Positions 7,250 through 14,882 of a stretch of DNA of 17,206 bases are shown here, piece after piece. The stretch comes from Microcaldota archaeon (GTDB taxonomy: Archaea; Micrarchaeota; Micrarchaeia; Micrarchaeales; CABMGC01). The notes under the pieces are model-generated. The model saw only the letters and a list, made by a program, of their open reading frames with translations. It was not told the origin of the DNA and ran no database searches. The stretch is taken from contig JAJZLO010000011.1 of NCBI GenBank assembly GCA_021803405.1, positions 1 through 17,206 of the forward strand. The letters are read 5' to 3'. Positions within the stretch are counted from its first letter, which is position 1. Each line of letters opens with the position of its first letter. The position numbers and the translations under genes are program-made.

Positions 7250-9853
7250 CTAAATTATTTTTTTAATGAGCAGTAAGCTTTTTTGATCCAAAAGTGCAAG
7301 TTTTATCTCATAAGGTGTGTTAAACTCATCGATAAGTATAACGGTTCCATCCTTTCTTTTTATTACATTCCTTCTAGTTATAGTTAAAATATTCAATGGA
7401 CCAGATCTTGTAACCAACTGCCATTTTATTCCATCTCCGGTCATGCTTATCTGTTTAATTCCTATTACAGTTGGCTTAAAACTATTTAACGAAATGGATT
7501 TTAATAATATCTCCTTAGATCGTGCATCGAGTTTATTAATATCTCTTATTATAGCAGCTTCCTTACCATCAGAATCTCTATCTATATCTCTTTCATATAA
7601 TATGACAATATCGGGGTTAGAAATAGGAAATGGACGTTTTGGTCTTAACTCTTTAAATGTCTTATTCTTTATTTTTATATTTATGAAGCTGCCTCTTTTT
7701 CCATCAGTTATTTTTATTTCTTTTTCATTTTTAAGTAGTTTCAAGTAATCTGAGAGTTCAAGTTTTTTCTTAGAAATAGGCAAACCATTTATGTTTTTTT
7801 CTTTAAACAGATTATAGAGTATCTTCTTTTTTTCAAATAATACTTTAGGTTTCCCTTCTTCAACAAGCTTTCCTTTATTCATGACTAATACATAATCTGA
7901 GCTCATCACTTCATCGACATTATGTGTTATCCATATTGTTGTTTTTCCTTTTATCAATTTAAGTATGGTGCTGCTAACAGCTCTTGCGCTGAAAGCATCA
8001 AGATTTGATGTAACTTCATCAAGTATTATTATCTCCGGATCTATTATCATAGCTCTTGCAAGAGATACCTTTTGTCTTTGTCCTCCAGATAATGAAACTC
8101 CACGTTCTCCAATAATGGTATCATATCCTAAAGAAAATCTCATTATATCATCATGAATTTCTGCTGCTTTGCTTGCTGCGATTATTTTTATCGGATCTAC
8201 ATTACCTTCAAGATAATAGGATATATTATAGATCAAGGTGTCATCAAAAAATGCAGCATCCTGTGGAACATATGCTATTCTTTTCCTATATTCCATAATA
8301 GCTAATTTATTTATATCGACATTTCCTAAATATATAGATCCTTTATCCGGTTGATAAAATCGCATAATTAATTTTGCCATTGTTGTTTTACCAGAACCAC
8401 TCCTTCCAACAATAGTAGTAATCCTTCCTTCCTGAATAGTTGCCGTAATGTTCTTTATTACTGGGAGCAACGGTTCATATCCAAACCAGACATCTTTGAA
8501 AGAAACTACGCTGTTTTTAATATTATCTTCCTTTTTGTTTCCATTATCATTAACCACTTGCTTTACTTCTAATATTTCCTTTATCCTATCCCCTGAAGTT
8601 ATCGCTTGTTGAACAAACGGCAGTATATTTCCGAGCTGGTTAATTGGCGAGTAGAACATACTCATGTATGCTATAAATGCAGTTATTATTCCTAGTTCAA
8701 GATTTCCTGCTATTACTAGGTTGCCTCCTATCCACCAAATCAGTATTGTTGCCATAGAGGTAAGGAATCCAACTAGTGGCCAACGTATATAATTTAGTCT
8801 AAGCACATCCATCTGCGAATTATAATACTCGTTCAATACTCCGTCAAAATTTTTGCTTTCATAGTCTTCATTTACAGTTGCCTTTACAACCATGTAATTT
8901 GGCATAACATCCGATATTTTAGATATCATATCTGCTCCATTTCGATAGTTTTTATGATAAATCCTGCTAGCTTTTTTTCTGTAATCTACTATTATTAAAA
9001 CAATAAATGGTATTGGCACCAGGACATAAATTGCAAGAATGGGAAACAGGCTAAAAAGTATAGCACTTATACCTATTATTGTAAGTAGATTTGTAGCTAT
9101 TGTTGGTATTCCGTATGTCATGAGCCACTGTGTATTACCAACATCGTTTATAAGCCTGGACAGTATTCTGCTCGTTGTTGTTTTTTCTATAAATGTAGAC
9201 GGCAATCTTATTGCGTGTGAGAATAATCTGCTTCTTATATCCTTTATTATTCTGTTTCCAGTGAGATTGAGGGTATATGTTTGTAGCATCCCAAGCAAGG
9301 CGCTAACTCCATAAGAGAGTGCCAAAACAATGGTAAGCTCTATGAACAGCGAGTTTGAATGCGTTCCTGACAATAATACATTATCTATCAATATAGAAAG
9401 AAGATATGGCGGTATTAAGTTTATTATTACGGTAAGCATCGATACAATTCCACTAAATATCAAAAGATACTTGTGCTTTGAAACATATCCATATAACCAC
9501 ATAACCGTACTTATCTTCTTAATAGCCTTTTTTTCTTTATCCTCAAAATTGAGCTCTACGTTCTCTCCATTTTTAATATATTCATTTATTGCATTTGAAA
9601 ATCTATTGAAATTCTCCTCTTTTTTCTTTGTAAAATATGCTATCTCATTTTCTTTTCCATAAATTGTTTTTATTATAAGCTTGCAGATACCTACTCCAAC
9701 CTCAATATAAGCGGAATCTATCTTATCACTTGCTATGCTATATAATATTTTATTGTTATAACTAACCTCCAACTTATTTTTATCTGCAATTATAATCTCT
9801 TCCCCCAAAATAAGATCATGAGTGAGGTCAGATTTTATTGTTATCATAATCAT
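7250..9853 (-). CDS. ABC exporter (fused TM and ATPase) with PH-like N-terminus and C-terminal DUF1854
   Basis: This half-transporter of 867 aa is about 280 residues longer than a standard one and is expected to act as a homodimer in the membrane. Residues 1-95 form a beta-rich, PH-like domain without membrane segments. Residues about 125-400 hold six predicted membrane helices of the type I exporter fold. The ATPase spans about 450-680: Walker A GRSGSGKTT (about 480-488), signature LSGGQRQ (about 588), Walker B IIILDEVTSNLD (about 610) and switch His in WITHN (about 643). Residues about 700-867 match DUF1854 (RPFPISNPD, then DGKEAAIIRDINKLD, a WQLVTRSGPL strand and a final LALLDQKSLLLI). The same architecture is known from ABC proteins linked with cyanophycin metabolism, but no cyanophycin genes are present here and the substrate is unknown. 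Start could be ATG 9853 or 9847; neither has a strong ribosome-binding site. Confidence 0.88.
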   Translation of the reverse strand: MIMITIKSDLTHDLILGEEIIIADKNKLEVSYNNKILYSIASDKIDSAYIEVGVGICKLIIKTIYGKENEIAYFTKKKEENFNRFSNAINEYIKNGENVELNFEDKEKKAIKKISTVMWLYGYVSKHKYLLIFSGIVSMLTVIINLIPPYLLSILIDNVLLSGTHSNSLFIELTIVLALSYGVSALLGMLQTYTLNLTGNRIIKDIRSRLFSHAIRLPSTFIEKTTTSRILSRLINDVGNTQWLMTYGIPTIATNLLTIIGISAILFSLFPILAIYVLVPIPFIVLIIVDYRKKASRIYHKNYRNGADMISKISDVMPNYMVVKATVNEDYESKNFDGVLNEYYNSQMDVLRLNYIRWPLVGFLTSMATILIWWIGGNLVIAGNLELGIITAFIAYMSMFYSPINQLGNILPFVQQAITSGDRIKEILEVKQVVNDNGNKKEDNIKNSVVSFKDVWFGYEPLLPVIKNITATIQEGRITTIVGRSGSGKTTMAKLIMRFYQPDKGSIYLGNVDINKLAIMEYRKRIAYVPQDAAFFDDTLIYNISYYLEGNVDPIKIIAASKAAEIHDDIMRFSLGYDTIIGERGVSLSGGQRQKVSLARAMIIDPEIIILDEVTSNLDAFSARAVSSTILKLIKGKTTIWITHNVDEVMSSDYVLVMNKGKLVEEGKPKVLFEKKKILYNLFKEKNINGLPISKKKLELSDYLKLLKNEKEIKITDGKRGSFINIKIKNKTFKELRPKRPFPISNPDIVILYERDIDRDSDGKEAAIIRDINKLDARSKEILLKSISLNSFKPTVIGIKQISMTGDGIKWQLVTRSGPLNILTITRRNVIKRKDGTVILIDEFNTPYEIKLALLDQKSLLLIKKII

Positions 9854-10140
9854 GCCAATAAAAGTTCAGTTAAAGAACATTAAAAATCTTTGCATACTGC
9901 GTTATCTTTAACTCAAATTTATACTATCATTATAAATAATAGTTAGTATATAATATAATTGAATAAGAATTAAAGTTTAACAGAATTTAAGTACAGCTTT
10001 CACAGCTTCTTCTTAAGGCCGTTATATATTAAAAATAAAACATACTTGATCTAACATTTGATTAAGAAATTAAAAATTACTTTTTAAGAATTTATTTTGA
10101 GATCTTAAGTGTTTTTGCGGCTAAACAAATATTCTTATTC
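9854..10140. other. Gene-free divergent intergenic region
   Basis: This stretch separates the leftward ABC gene from the rightward HAD gene. No coding frame with a plausible start was found on either strand, and no tRNA-like structure is visible. It contains an imperfect AT-rich palindrome at 9921-9949 and several A/T runs that could serve as promoter elements for the ABC gene. Confidence 0.4.
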
Positions 10141-10148
10141 TTATACAT
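10141..10148 (+). promoter_or_regulatory. TATA-like box for the HAD phosphatase gene
   Basis: TTATACAT is centred about 26 nt before the ATG at 10169, the classical distance from an archaeal TATA box to the start site. This implies a leaderless mRNA and supports 10169 as the start rather than the upstream in-frame GTG at 10109. Confidence 0.4.
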
Positions 10149-10168
10149 TCTTTATCTATTACGATAAC

Positions 10169-10861
10169 ATGCAAAAAATAAAGATGCTAGTGTGCGATTT
10201 TGACGGCACTCTTGTAAAATCTCACCATTCCTTTCCAAGTACCTTGACAATAAAACTGCTAAAAAACATATCTAAAAAAAATGTTCGTTTGGTTTTATCT
10301 TCAGGCAGAAGTTATGATTATCTCTCTGGTTTTTCAAGAGCATTAGGATTAGATACAATAATAATATCTGGAGACGGTTCATCTATAAATTATAAAGACA
10401 AGAAAATAAACTTAGTCAAAAAAAGAAAAATGCCAAATCCATTGCGAAAAAAGATAATTGAAAGATTCCCAGAACTTAATATATCCTATTGGTCGCATAG
10501 AGACGGAATTCGGGTTGATATAGAAAAACTTACAAAAAAGAAAAAGATTCAGGTAACGCGTTTTATTAAATCTACAGCAAGATCAATCAATTACAAGGGA
10601 CATATAATATCTTATCCTGAATTGCTTGATATAGGACATCAATATTCAAATAAAGGTATAGCTCTAAAAATGTTAATGAAACTGATTAATGTTAAAAAAC
10701 ATGAGGTTATAGCAATTGGCGATTACAAAAATGATATTCCTATGATAAAAAAAGTAGGATTGTTTATTTTTATAGGGAATAAAACAAAGCACAGGCAAAA
10801 ACATATAAAAAGATTTTACACAATAGAACAAGCATTATCTTACATCAACACTATTTGCTAA
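10169..10861 (+). CDS. HAD-superfamily phosphatase, Cof type, phosphoglycolate phosphatase-like
   Basis: This is a cytoplasmic Mg-dependent phosphatase of 230 aa, the length of archaeal phosphoglycolate phosphatase-like enzymes with a type IIB cap. Motif I is CDFDGTL, with nucleophile D10 and acid/base D12. Motif II is LSSGR (Ser 44/45). Motif III is K162 in NKGIALK. Motif IV is GDYKNDIPMI with D185 and D189. The cap lies between motifs II and III, about residues 75-155. The substrate is uncertain: phosphoglycolate, sugar phosphates and other small phosphoesters are all known in this group. The frame is open upstream to a GTG at 10109, but that 20-residue extension is poor in charged residues and lies upstream of the HAD fold, so ATG 10169 is preferred. 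The gene stands alone, with 260 nt before the eL30 operon. Confidence 0.85.
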   Translation: MQKIKMLVCDFDGTLVKSHHSFPSTLTIKLLKNISKKNVRLVLSSGRSYDYLSGFSRALGLDTIIISGDGSSINYKDKKINLVKKRKMPNPLRKKIIERFPELNISYWSHRDGIRVDIEKLTKKKKIQVTRFIKSTARSINYKGHIISYPELLDIGHQYSNKGIALKMLMKLINVKKHEVIAIGDYKNDIPMIKKVGLFIFIGNKTKHRQKHIKRFYTIEQALSYINTIC

Positions 10862-11000
10862 AATTATAAATTATCTGATTGTTCTAAAGTTGTCCTAAAG
10901 AATTGATAATTGATATAAATAAAAAAATAAACTTTGCTTTACATTTACATTTTTAACTATATATGCAGTTACTTTACTAGCGTATCCTTTTTACTTAAAA

Positions 11001-11020
11001 TGTATATAAAGGTTTATATA
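11001..11020 (+). promoter_or_regulatory. Promoter of the eL30-uS12-uS7-aEF2 operon
   Basis: Two overlapping boxes are present, TATATAAA (11003-11010) and TTTATATA (11013-11020). The second is the closest match to an archaeal box A in the window. A start site 25 nt downstream falls near 11042-11045, leaving a leader of about 80 nt. The rest of the gap from 10862 shows nothing else recognisable. Confidence 0.6.
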
Positions 11021-11049
11021 CTTTTTTGTATAAAGTAGTAGTGCTTTAT

Positions 11050-11099
11050 ACTCCGAGGAGTTGCTTTGCAACACTCTTGGTAATGAGGCTTTTTAAGCC
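11050..11099 (+). promoter_or_regulatory. Structured 5' leader of the eL30 operon: two hairpins and a 9-codon ORF
   Basis: Hairpin one (11053-11080) pairs CCGAG-AGTTGC with GCA-ACT-CTTGG around a TTT loop, about 11 bp with two small bulges. An alternative fold pairs ACTC (11050-11053) with GAGT (11058-11061), a segment that hairpin one also uses, so the two are mutually exclusive. Hairpin two is perfect: GGCTT (11087-11091) with AAGCC (11095-11099). An ATG at 11083 opens a nine-codon frame, MRLFKPNQK, ending 9 nt before the eL30 ATG. Ribosomal-protein operons are often autoregulated through such leaders, and eL30 binds RNA kink-turns. I see no clean kink-turn consensus here, so regulation is inferred. 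Confidence 0.45.
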
Positions 11100-11121
11100 A
11101 AACCAAAAATAGATTGATTAA

Positions 11122-11424
11122 ATGAGCGATCTTAATAATGATCTTAGACTTGTTATTGACACAGGTAAGTATACTTTAGGCAATCGTGAAGTGGTTAGGA
11201 GCATAACTGCATCAACTGCAAAAGCAATAGTGCTTGCTTCTAAAGGTAAAAAGAGTATAGTAGAAGACATACTTCACATGTGTAAGGTGGCAGGTGTTCG
11301 TGTCATATCATATACTGGCAATTCAATAGAGTTAGGGGCATTATGCGGTAAGCCATACTCAGTAAATGTTATAGCCATAAACGAGCCAGGAAATTCTAAT
11401 ATTTTAAAAGAGGAATATGTATAG
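11122..11424 (+). CDS. rpl30e: Large-subunit ribosomal protein eL30 (L30e)
   Basis: This 100-aa protein belongs to the L7Ae/L30e/S12e RNA-binding fold and has the normal archaeal length. Recognisable segments are KAIVLASKGKKSIVEDI (about residues 34-50), SYTGNSIELGALCGKPYSV (about 62-80) and the conserved tail INEPGNSNIL. The family binds kink-turns, and yeast L30 represses its own transcript that way. It opens the operon eL30-uS12-uS7-aEF2. The common archaeal order has nusA directly after eL30, and that gene is missing here. No ribosome-binding site of the GGTG type precedes the ATG, unlike all the downstream genes, so its translation may depend on the leader. Confidence 0.93.
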   Translation: MSDLNNDLRLVIDTGKYTLGNREVVRSITASTAKAIVLASKGKKSIVEDILHMCKVAGVRVISYTGNSIELGALCGKPYSVNVIAINEPGNSNILKEEYV

Positions 11425-11433
11425 GTGTTATGT

Positions 11434-11862
11434 TTGCCGAATGGAGAGTTTGCAGCAAAGGAACTTGTAAGAAAAAGAAAGAAGCAGAGGCTTTTGAATA
11501 AGTGGTGGAAAAGAAGATACTTCAAGCTAAAGCAAAAATACGATCCTGTAGGTACAGTTCCTATGGCGAAAGCGCTTGTACTGAAAAAATTTGTACTACA
11601 GCAAAAGCAACCTCATAGCGGTTTAATAAAATGCGTTAGAGTTCAGCTGATTAAAAATGGAAAGATAGTCGGAGCATATGTTCCTTTTGATGGTTCTATA
11701 AACATGATAGAGGAGCACGACGAAGTAACAATACAAGGTATGGGAGGATCCCAAAGAGGTCAGATGGGCTGCATACCTGGTTTAAAATATAGAGTAATAG
11801 CGGTCAACGGCGCTGACATATTCCAAGTTGTAAAAGGTAAAAAAGAGAAACCTAAGAGGTAA
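11434..11862 (+). CDS. rps12: Small-subunit ribosomal protein uS12 (TTG start)
   Basis: uS12 shapes the decoding centre of the 30S subunit. The length (142 aa) and the pattern GEFAAKEL, CVRVQLIKNGK, EEHDEV, VKGKKEKPKR are archaeal. TTG at 11434 is preferred because GGTG (11424-11427) lies 6 nt before it and the protein then begins PNGEFAA, matching archaeal homologues. A GTG at 11425, three codons upstream and directly after the eL30 stop, is the alternative. Two loops that contact the decoding site are unusual. The normal KQPNSAxRK is KQPHSGLIK (His at 11614-11616), and the near-invariant GDIPG is GCIPG (Cys at 11770-11772). The rest of the fold looks intact, so this is probably a working but divergent uS12. 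Confidence 0.92.
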   Translation: MPNGEFAAKELVRKRKKQRLLNKWWKRRYFKLKQKYDPVGTVPMAKALVLKKFVLQQKQPHSGLIKCVRVQLIKNGKIVGAYVPFDGSINMIEEHDEVTIQGMGGSQRGQMGCIPGLKYRVIAVNGADIFQVVKGKKEKPKR

Positions 11863-11867
11863 TATTT

Positions 11868-12641
11868 ATGGCAGAAACAATTAATACTAAAAGTATCAAT
11901 GAACCTGAAGAGGTTAAAGCAGAACAGGTTCAGCCTAATGTTGAATTTTCTGATAACAAAGCTCAAAGAAAACCAAGAAGAATAGTTAAATCAGAGTCAG
12001 ATACTTCTGCGAGTGATTCGTTGCAACCCTCTAAAGGTAAGGCTCTTTTATTTGGAAAGTACAGTACTTATGATATAATAGTTGGAGATGAAAGTGTAAG
12101 AAATTATGTAAGATTTAACGGTCAAGTTTTTCCCAACATGTATGGAAGAAGAAAATATCATGCTTATTATCACGCACACCTAGACATAATAGAAAGATTG
12201 GTAAACAAAATGATGCGAGGCGGTACAGGTAAAAAGGTAGGCGGAAAGGTCATAAGAACAGAAGGAAGGCTTCAGGGTAAAAAGTTAAAGGTAATGAGAA
12301 TTGTAGAAAGTGCATTTGAGAGTATAAATAAAAAAACAGGAAAGAATCCAGTACAGGTTTTTGTAGATGCTCTTCAAAATGCAGCTCCTATAGAAGATAC
12401 TACCCGTGTAAGATATGGTGGCATTTCATATAACGTTGCAGTAGGTATAAGTTCTAATAGAAGAGTCGATGTGGCCTTGAGAAACATAGCTCTTGCGGCT
12501 TTGATAAATGCGTTTAATAAAAAGAAAAAACTTTCAGATGCTCTAGCAGATGAGCTTGTGCTTGCTGCTGATAAATCCCCAGATAGTTATGCTATAAAGA
12601 AGAGGCTTGAGGGAGAAAGAATCGCCAAGAGGGCAAGATAA
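11868..12641 (+). CDS. rps7: Small-subunit ribosomal protein uS7 with a polar N-terminal extension
   Basis: uS7 binds the 3' domain of 16S rRNA and contacts the E-site tRNA. The family core starts near residue 60 (FGKYSTYDIIVGDESVRNY) and includes IERLVNKMMRGG, KNPVQVFVDALQNAAPIEDT and RVDVALRNIALAA, all typical of archaeal uS7. The first 60 residues are polar and low in complexity, rich in Glu, Lys and Ser, making the protein 257 aa against about 190-215 usually. A basic insertion (about residues 119-138, GTGKKVGGKVIRTEGRLQGK) also looks longer than normal. AGAGGT just inside the uS12 end serves as ribosome-binding site for ATG 11868. Confidence 0.93.
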   Translation: MAETINTKSINEPEEVKAEQVQPNVEFSDNKAQRKPRRIVKSESDTSASDSLQPSKGKALLFGKYSTYDIIVGDESVRNYVRFNGQVFPNMYGRRKYHAYYHAHLDIIERLVNKMMRGGTGKKVGGKVIRTEGRLQGKKLKVMRIVESAFESINKKTGKNPVQVFVDALQNAAPIEDTTRVRYGGISYNVAVGISSNRRVDVALRNIALAALINAFNKKKKLSDALADELVLAADKSPDSYAIKKRLEGERIAKRAR

Positions 12642-12652
12642 ATTGTGAGTTT

Positions 12653-14845
12653 ATGGTTAGAAAAGAGTTCGTTGCAGAAGAAGTAGCAAAGATAATGCAT
12701 GATAAGGAAAGAATAAGGAATGTAGCTATTATAGCGCACGTCCACCATGGAAAAACCACACTTACCGATTCATTGCTTGCACGCGCAGGAATAATCTCAA
12801 AAAGCGTAGCAGGGGATGCTCTTTATACAAACTATGAAGCTATAGAAAAAGATAGGAGGATGACAATCAAATCGGCAGACATCTCTCTTTCATTTAGTTA
12901 TAATAATAAAGATTACATAATAAATCTTATAGATACTCCCGGTCACGTATATTTCGGTGGCCACGTAACAAGATCAATGAGGGCAGTTGATGGGGTTGTT
13001 CTAGTTGTAGATCCTGTAGAAGGAATAATGCCTCAGACAGAAACGGTGCTTAGACAAGCGCTTCAAGAAAGGGCAAAACCTGTTCTTTTTGTCAATAAAA
13101 CAGACAGACTTCTAAATGAACTTAGATTAACTCCAGAACAAACCTTCGAAAGACTCCTTAAATTAATAAACGACGTAAACGTAATGATAAAACGTTTTGC
13201 TCCAGAAGAGTATGGGGATAAATGGCAGGTAAGCGTTGAAAACGGAAGCGTATGCTTTGGTTCAGCTTATAAAAAATGGGCAATATCAACAAGAATAATG
13301 GAGAGATATAAAGTTACCTTTAAAGATATATTCAAACTGACGCAAGAACAAAACGAAACCAAACTTCAAGAGGTTGCACCTATAGATGAAGCAACATTAT
13401 CGATGATGATAGAACACTTACCAAATCCAAAAGAGGCGCAGCCGTATAGAATACAAAAATTATGGCACGGAGATCTACAAAGTATAGATGGAAAGGCAAT
13501 GACCTCTGTAGATCCAAACGCTAAGGTCAATATTGTAATATTTGGAATTGCTAACGATCCTCACAGTGGTGAAATAGCCATAGGTAGAGTCTTTTCAGGA
13601 TCTGTAAAAAAAGGTACAATGCTTTATACCACTGGAGTTTTAGAACCTCAAAAGGTTCAACAGGTAGGCATATACATGGGTCCAGAAAGAGTTCCAGTAG
13701 ATCAAATATCCGCCGGGAATATAGCGGCATTGGTAGGCCTTAAAAATATTTCAATAGGAGATACTGCAAGCGAGAACAACATAGAACCGTTCGAACAGAT
13801 AAAGCATTACTCTCAGCCTGTTGTCACTAAGGCAATCGAAGCAAAAGACACTAGAGATCTTATGAAATTAATAGAAGCATTACGTCAGCTTTCTAAAGAG
13901 GATCAAACAATTCAGGTAGAGCTTAACCAGGAAACTGGAGAGCACTTAGTAAGCGGTATGGGAGAGCTGCATCTTGAAATAATAGAGACACATATAAAGG
14001 ATGATTATAAAGTTGACATAACTACCTCTGAGCCTATTGTAGTCTATAGAGAAACAATAGAAGGCCAAGCAAAAGATATCGAAGGTAAAACTCCAAATAG
14101 ACATACACGTTTCTATATCGATGTAAAACCACTAGAGCCTGCTGTATTTGAGCTTGTAGAAAATGGAACCATAAAGAATGGAAAACCAAAAGGCAAGCAA
14201 TATCTAGACGATTTAATAAAAGCAGGAATGCAAAGAGATGAAGCCCGTGGAATAGTTGATGTTGCAAATGGAAATATGTTAATAGATGCTACTCATGGGG
14301 TTCAGTATCTCGATGAGGTAATGGAGCTTTTAATAGAAGGTTTTGAGGATGCTATGCATGATGGGCCGCTTGCAAGAGAAAAATGTTCCGGCGTTAAGAT
14401 ACTTATAAAAGACGCTACTATTCATGAAGATCCTGTTCACAGAGGTCCAGCCCAAATAATACCTGCAATAAGAAGACCAATATATGCAGGTATGCTTATG
14501 TCTGGCGTATCACTCTTAGAGCCTAAACAAAAGTTTACTATAAACATACCTCAAGAGTATCTATCAGATATAATTACATTTGTACAAGGAAAGAGAGGAC
14601 AGATAGTAGACATACAACAAGAAGCAGAACAGGCAACTGTTCTTGCAAAGATGCCTGTAGCAGAAGTAATAAAGGGTTTCTCTAACGAAATAAGAGGTCT
14701 TACCGCAGGAAGGGCAATATGGTATCCAGAGTATGCAGGATATGAAAAACTTCCAAAAGACCTTCAAGATAAAGTAGTCAGAGAAATAAGAAAGAGAAAG
14801 GGACAACCTCCAGAACCACCTACAGCACAGCAATTTATGGATTAA
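12653..14845 (+). CDS. fusA: Translation elongation factor aEF2 with altered G-domain motifs
   Basis: aEF2 is the GTPase that drives ribosomal translocation. At 730 aa it has normal archaeal length and all five domains. Motifs seen: P-loop AHVHHGKT (28-35), switch I Thr in RRMTI (T71), DTPGH (94-98), NKTD (G4), SGMGELHLEI, and HRGPAQ with the diphthamide His 596. The C-terminus KRKGQPPEPPTAQQFMD is typical. Oddities lie in the nucleotide-binding core. The P-loop Asp of the usual AH[IV]DHGKT is His 31, RGITI is RRMTI, and HVDFGGDV is HVYFGGHV (Asp to Tyr and Asp to His). Catalytic His 98, Lys 34 and the NKxD motif are kept. ATG 12653 has GTGAG 3 nt upstream. The remainder of the protein is conventional, so it is probably the functional EF2. 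Confidence 0.95.
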   Translation: MVRKEFVAEEVAKIMHDKERIRNVAIIAHVHHGKTTLTDSLLARAGIISKSVAGDALYTNYEAIEKDRRMTIKSADISLSFSYNNKDYIINLIDTPGHVYFGGHVTRSMRAVDGVVLVVDPVEGIMPQTETVLRQALQERAKPVLFVNKTDRLLNELRLTPEQTFERLLKLINDVNVMIKRFAPEEYGDKWQVSVENGSVCFGSAYKKWAISTRIMERYKVTFKDIFKLTQEQNETKLQEVAPIDEATLSMMIEHLPNPKEAQPYRIQKLWHGDLQSIDGKAMTSVDPNAKVNIVIFGIANDPHSGEIAIGRVFSGSVKKGTMLYTTGVLEPQKVQQVGIYMGPERVPVDQISAGNIAALVGLKNISIGDTASENNIEPFEQIKHYSQPVVTKAIEAKDTRDLMKLIEALRQLSKEDQTIQVELNQETGEHLVSGMGELHLEIIETHIKDDYKVDITTSEPIVVYRETIEGQAKDIEGKTPNRHTRFYIDVKPLEPAVFELVENGTIKNGKPKGKQYLDDLIKAGMQRDEARGIVDVANGNMLIDATHGVQYLDEVMELLIEGFEDAMHDGPLAREKCSGVKILIKDATIHEDPVHRGPAQIIPAIRRPIYAGMLMSGVSLLEPKQKFTINIPQEYLSDIITFVQGKRGQIVDIQQEAEQATVLAKMPVAEVIKGFSNEIRGLTAGRAIWYPEYAGYEKLPKDLQDKVVREIRKRKGQPPEPPTAQQFMD

Positions 14846-14846
14846 T

Positions 14847-14860
14847 TTAAATTATATTGA
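14847..14860 (+). promoter_or_regulatory. Possible TATA box ahead of the L7Ae gene
   Basis: TTAAATTATATTG sits just after the aEF2 stop, 23-36 nt before the L7Ae ATG. It could give the L7Ae-eS28-eL24 set its own promoter, with a leaderless or short-leader transcript. Co-transcription with aEF2 across the 37-nt gap is equally possible. Confidence 0.3.
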
Positions 14861-14882
14861 ACCAATGAAATGAGGTAATAAA

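Noticed and set aside
9921..9949. AT-rich imperfect palindrome between the ABC and HAD genes
   Set aside because: Only 6 bp of outer pairing with several inner mismatches; expected by chance in sequence this AT-rich.
14846..14882. Kink-turn in the short leader of L7Ae, as described for Sulfolobus
   Set aside because: ATGA and TGAGG occur, but no flanking stems with tandem G-A pairs could be drawn.
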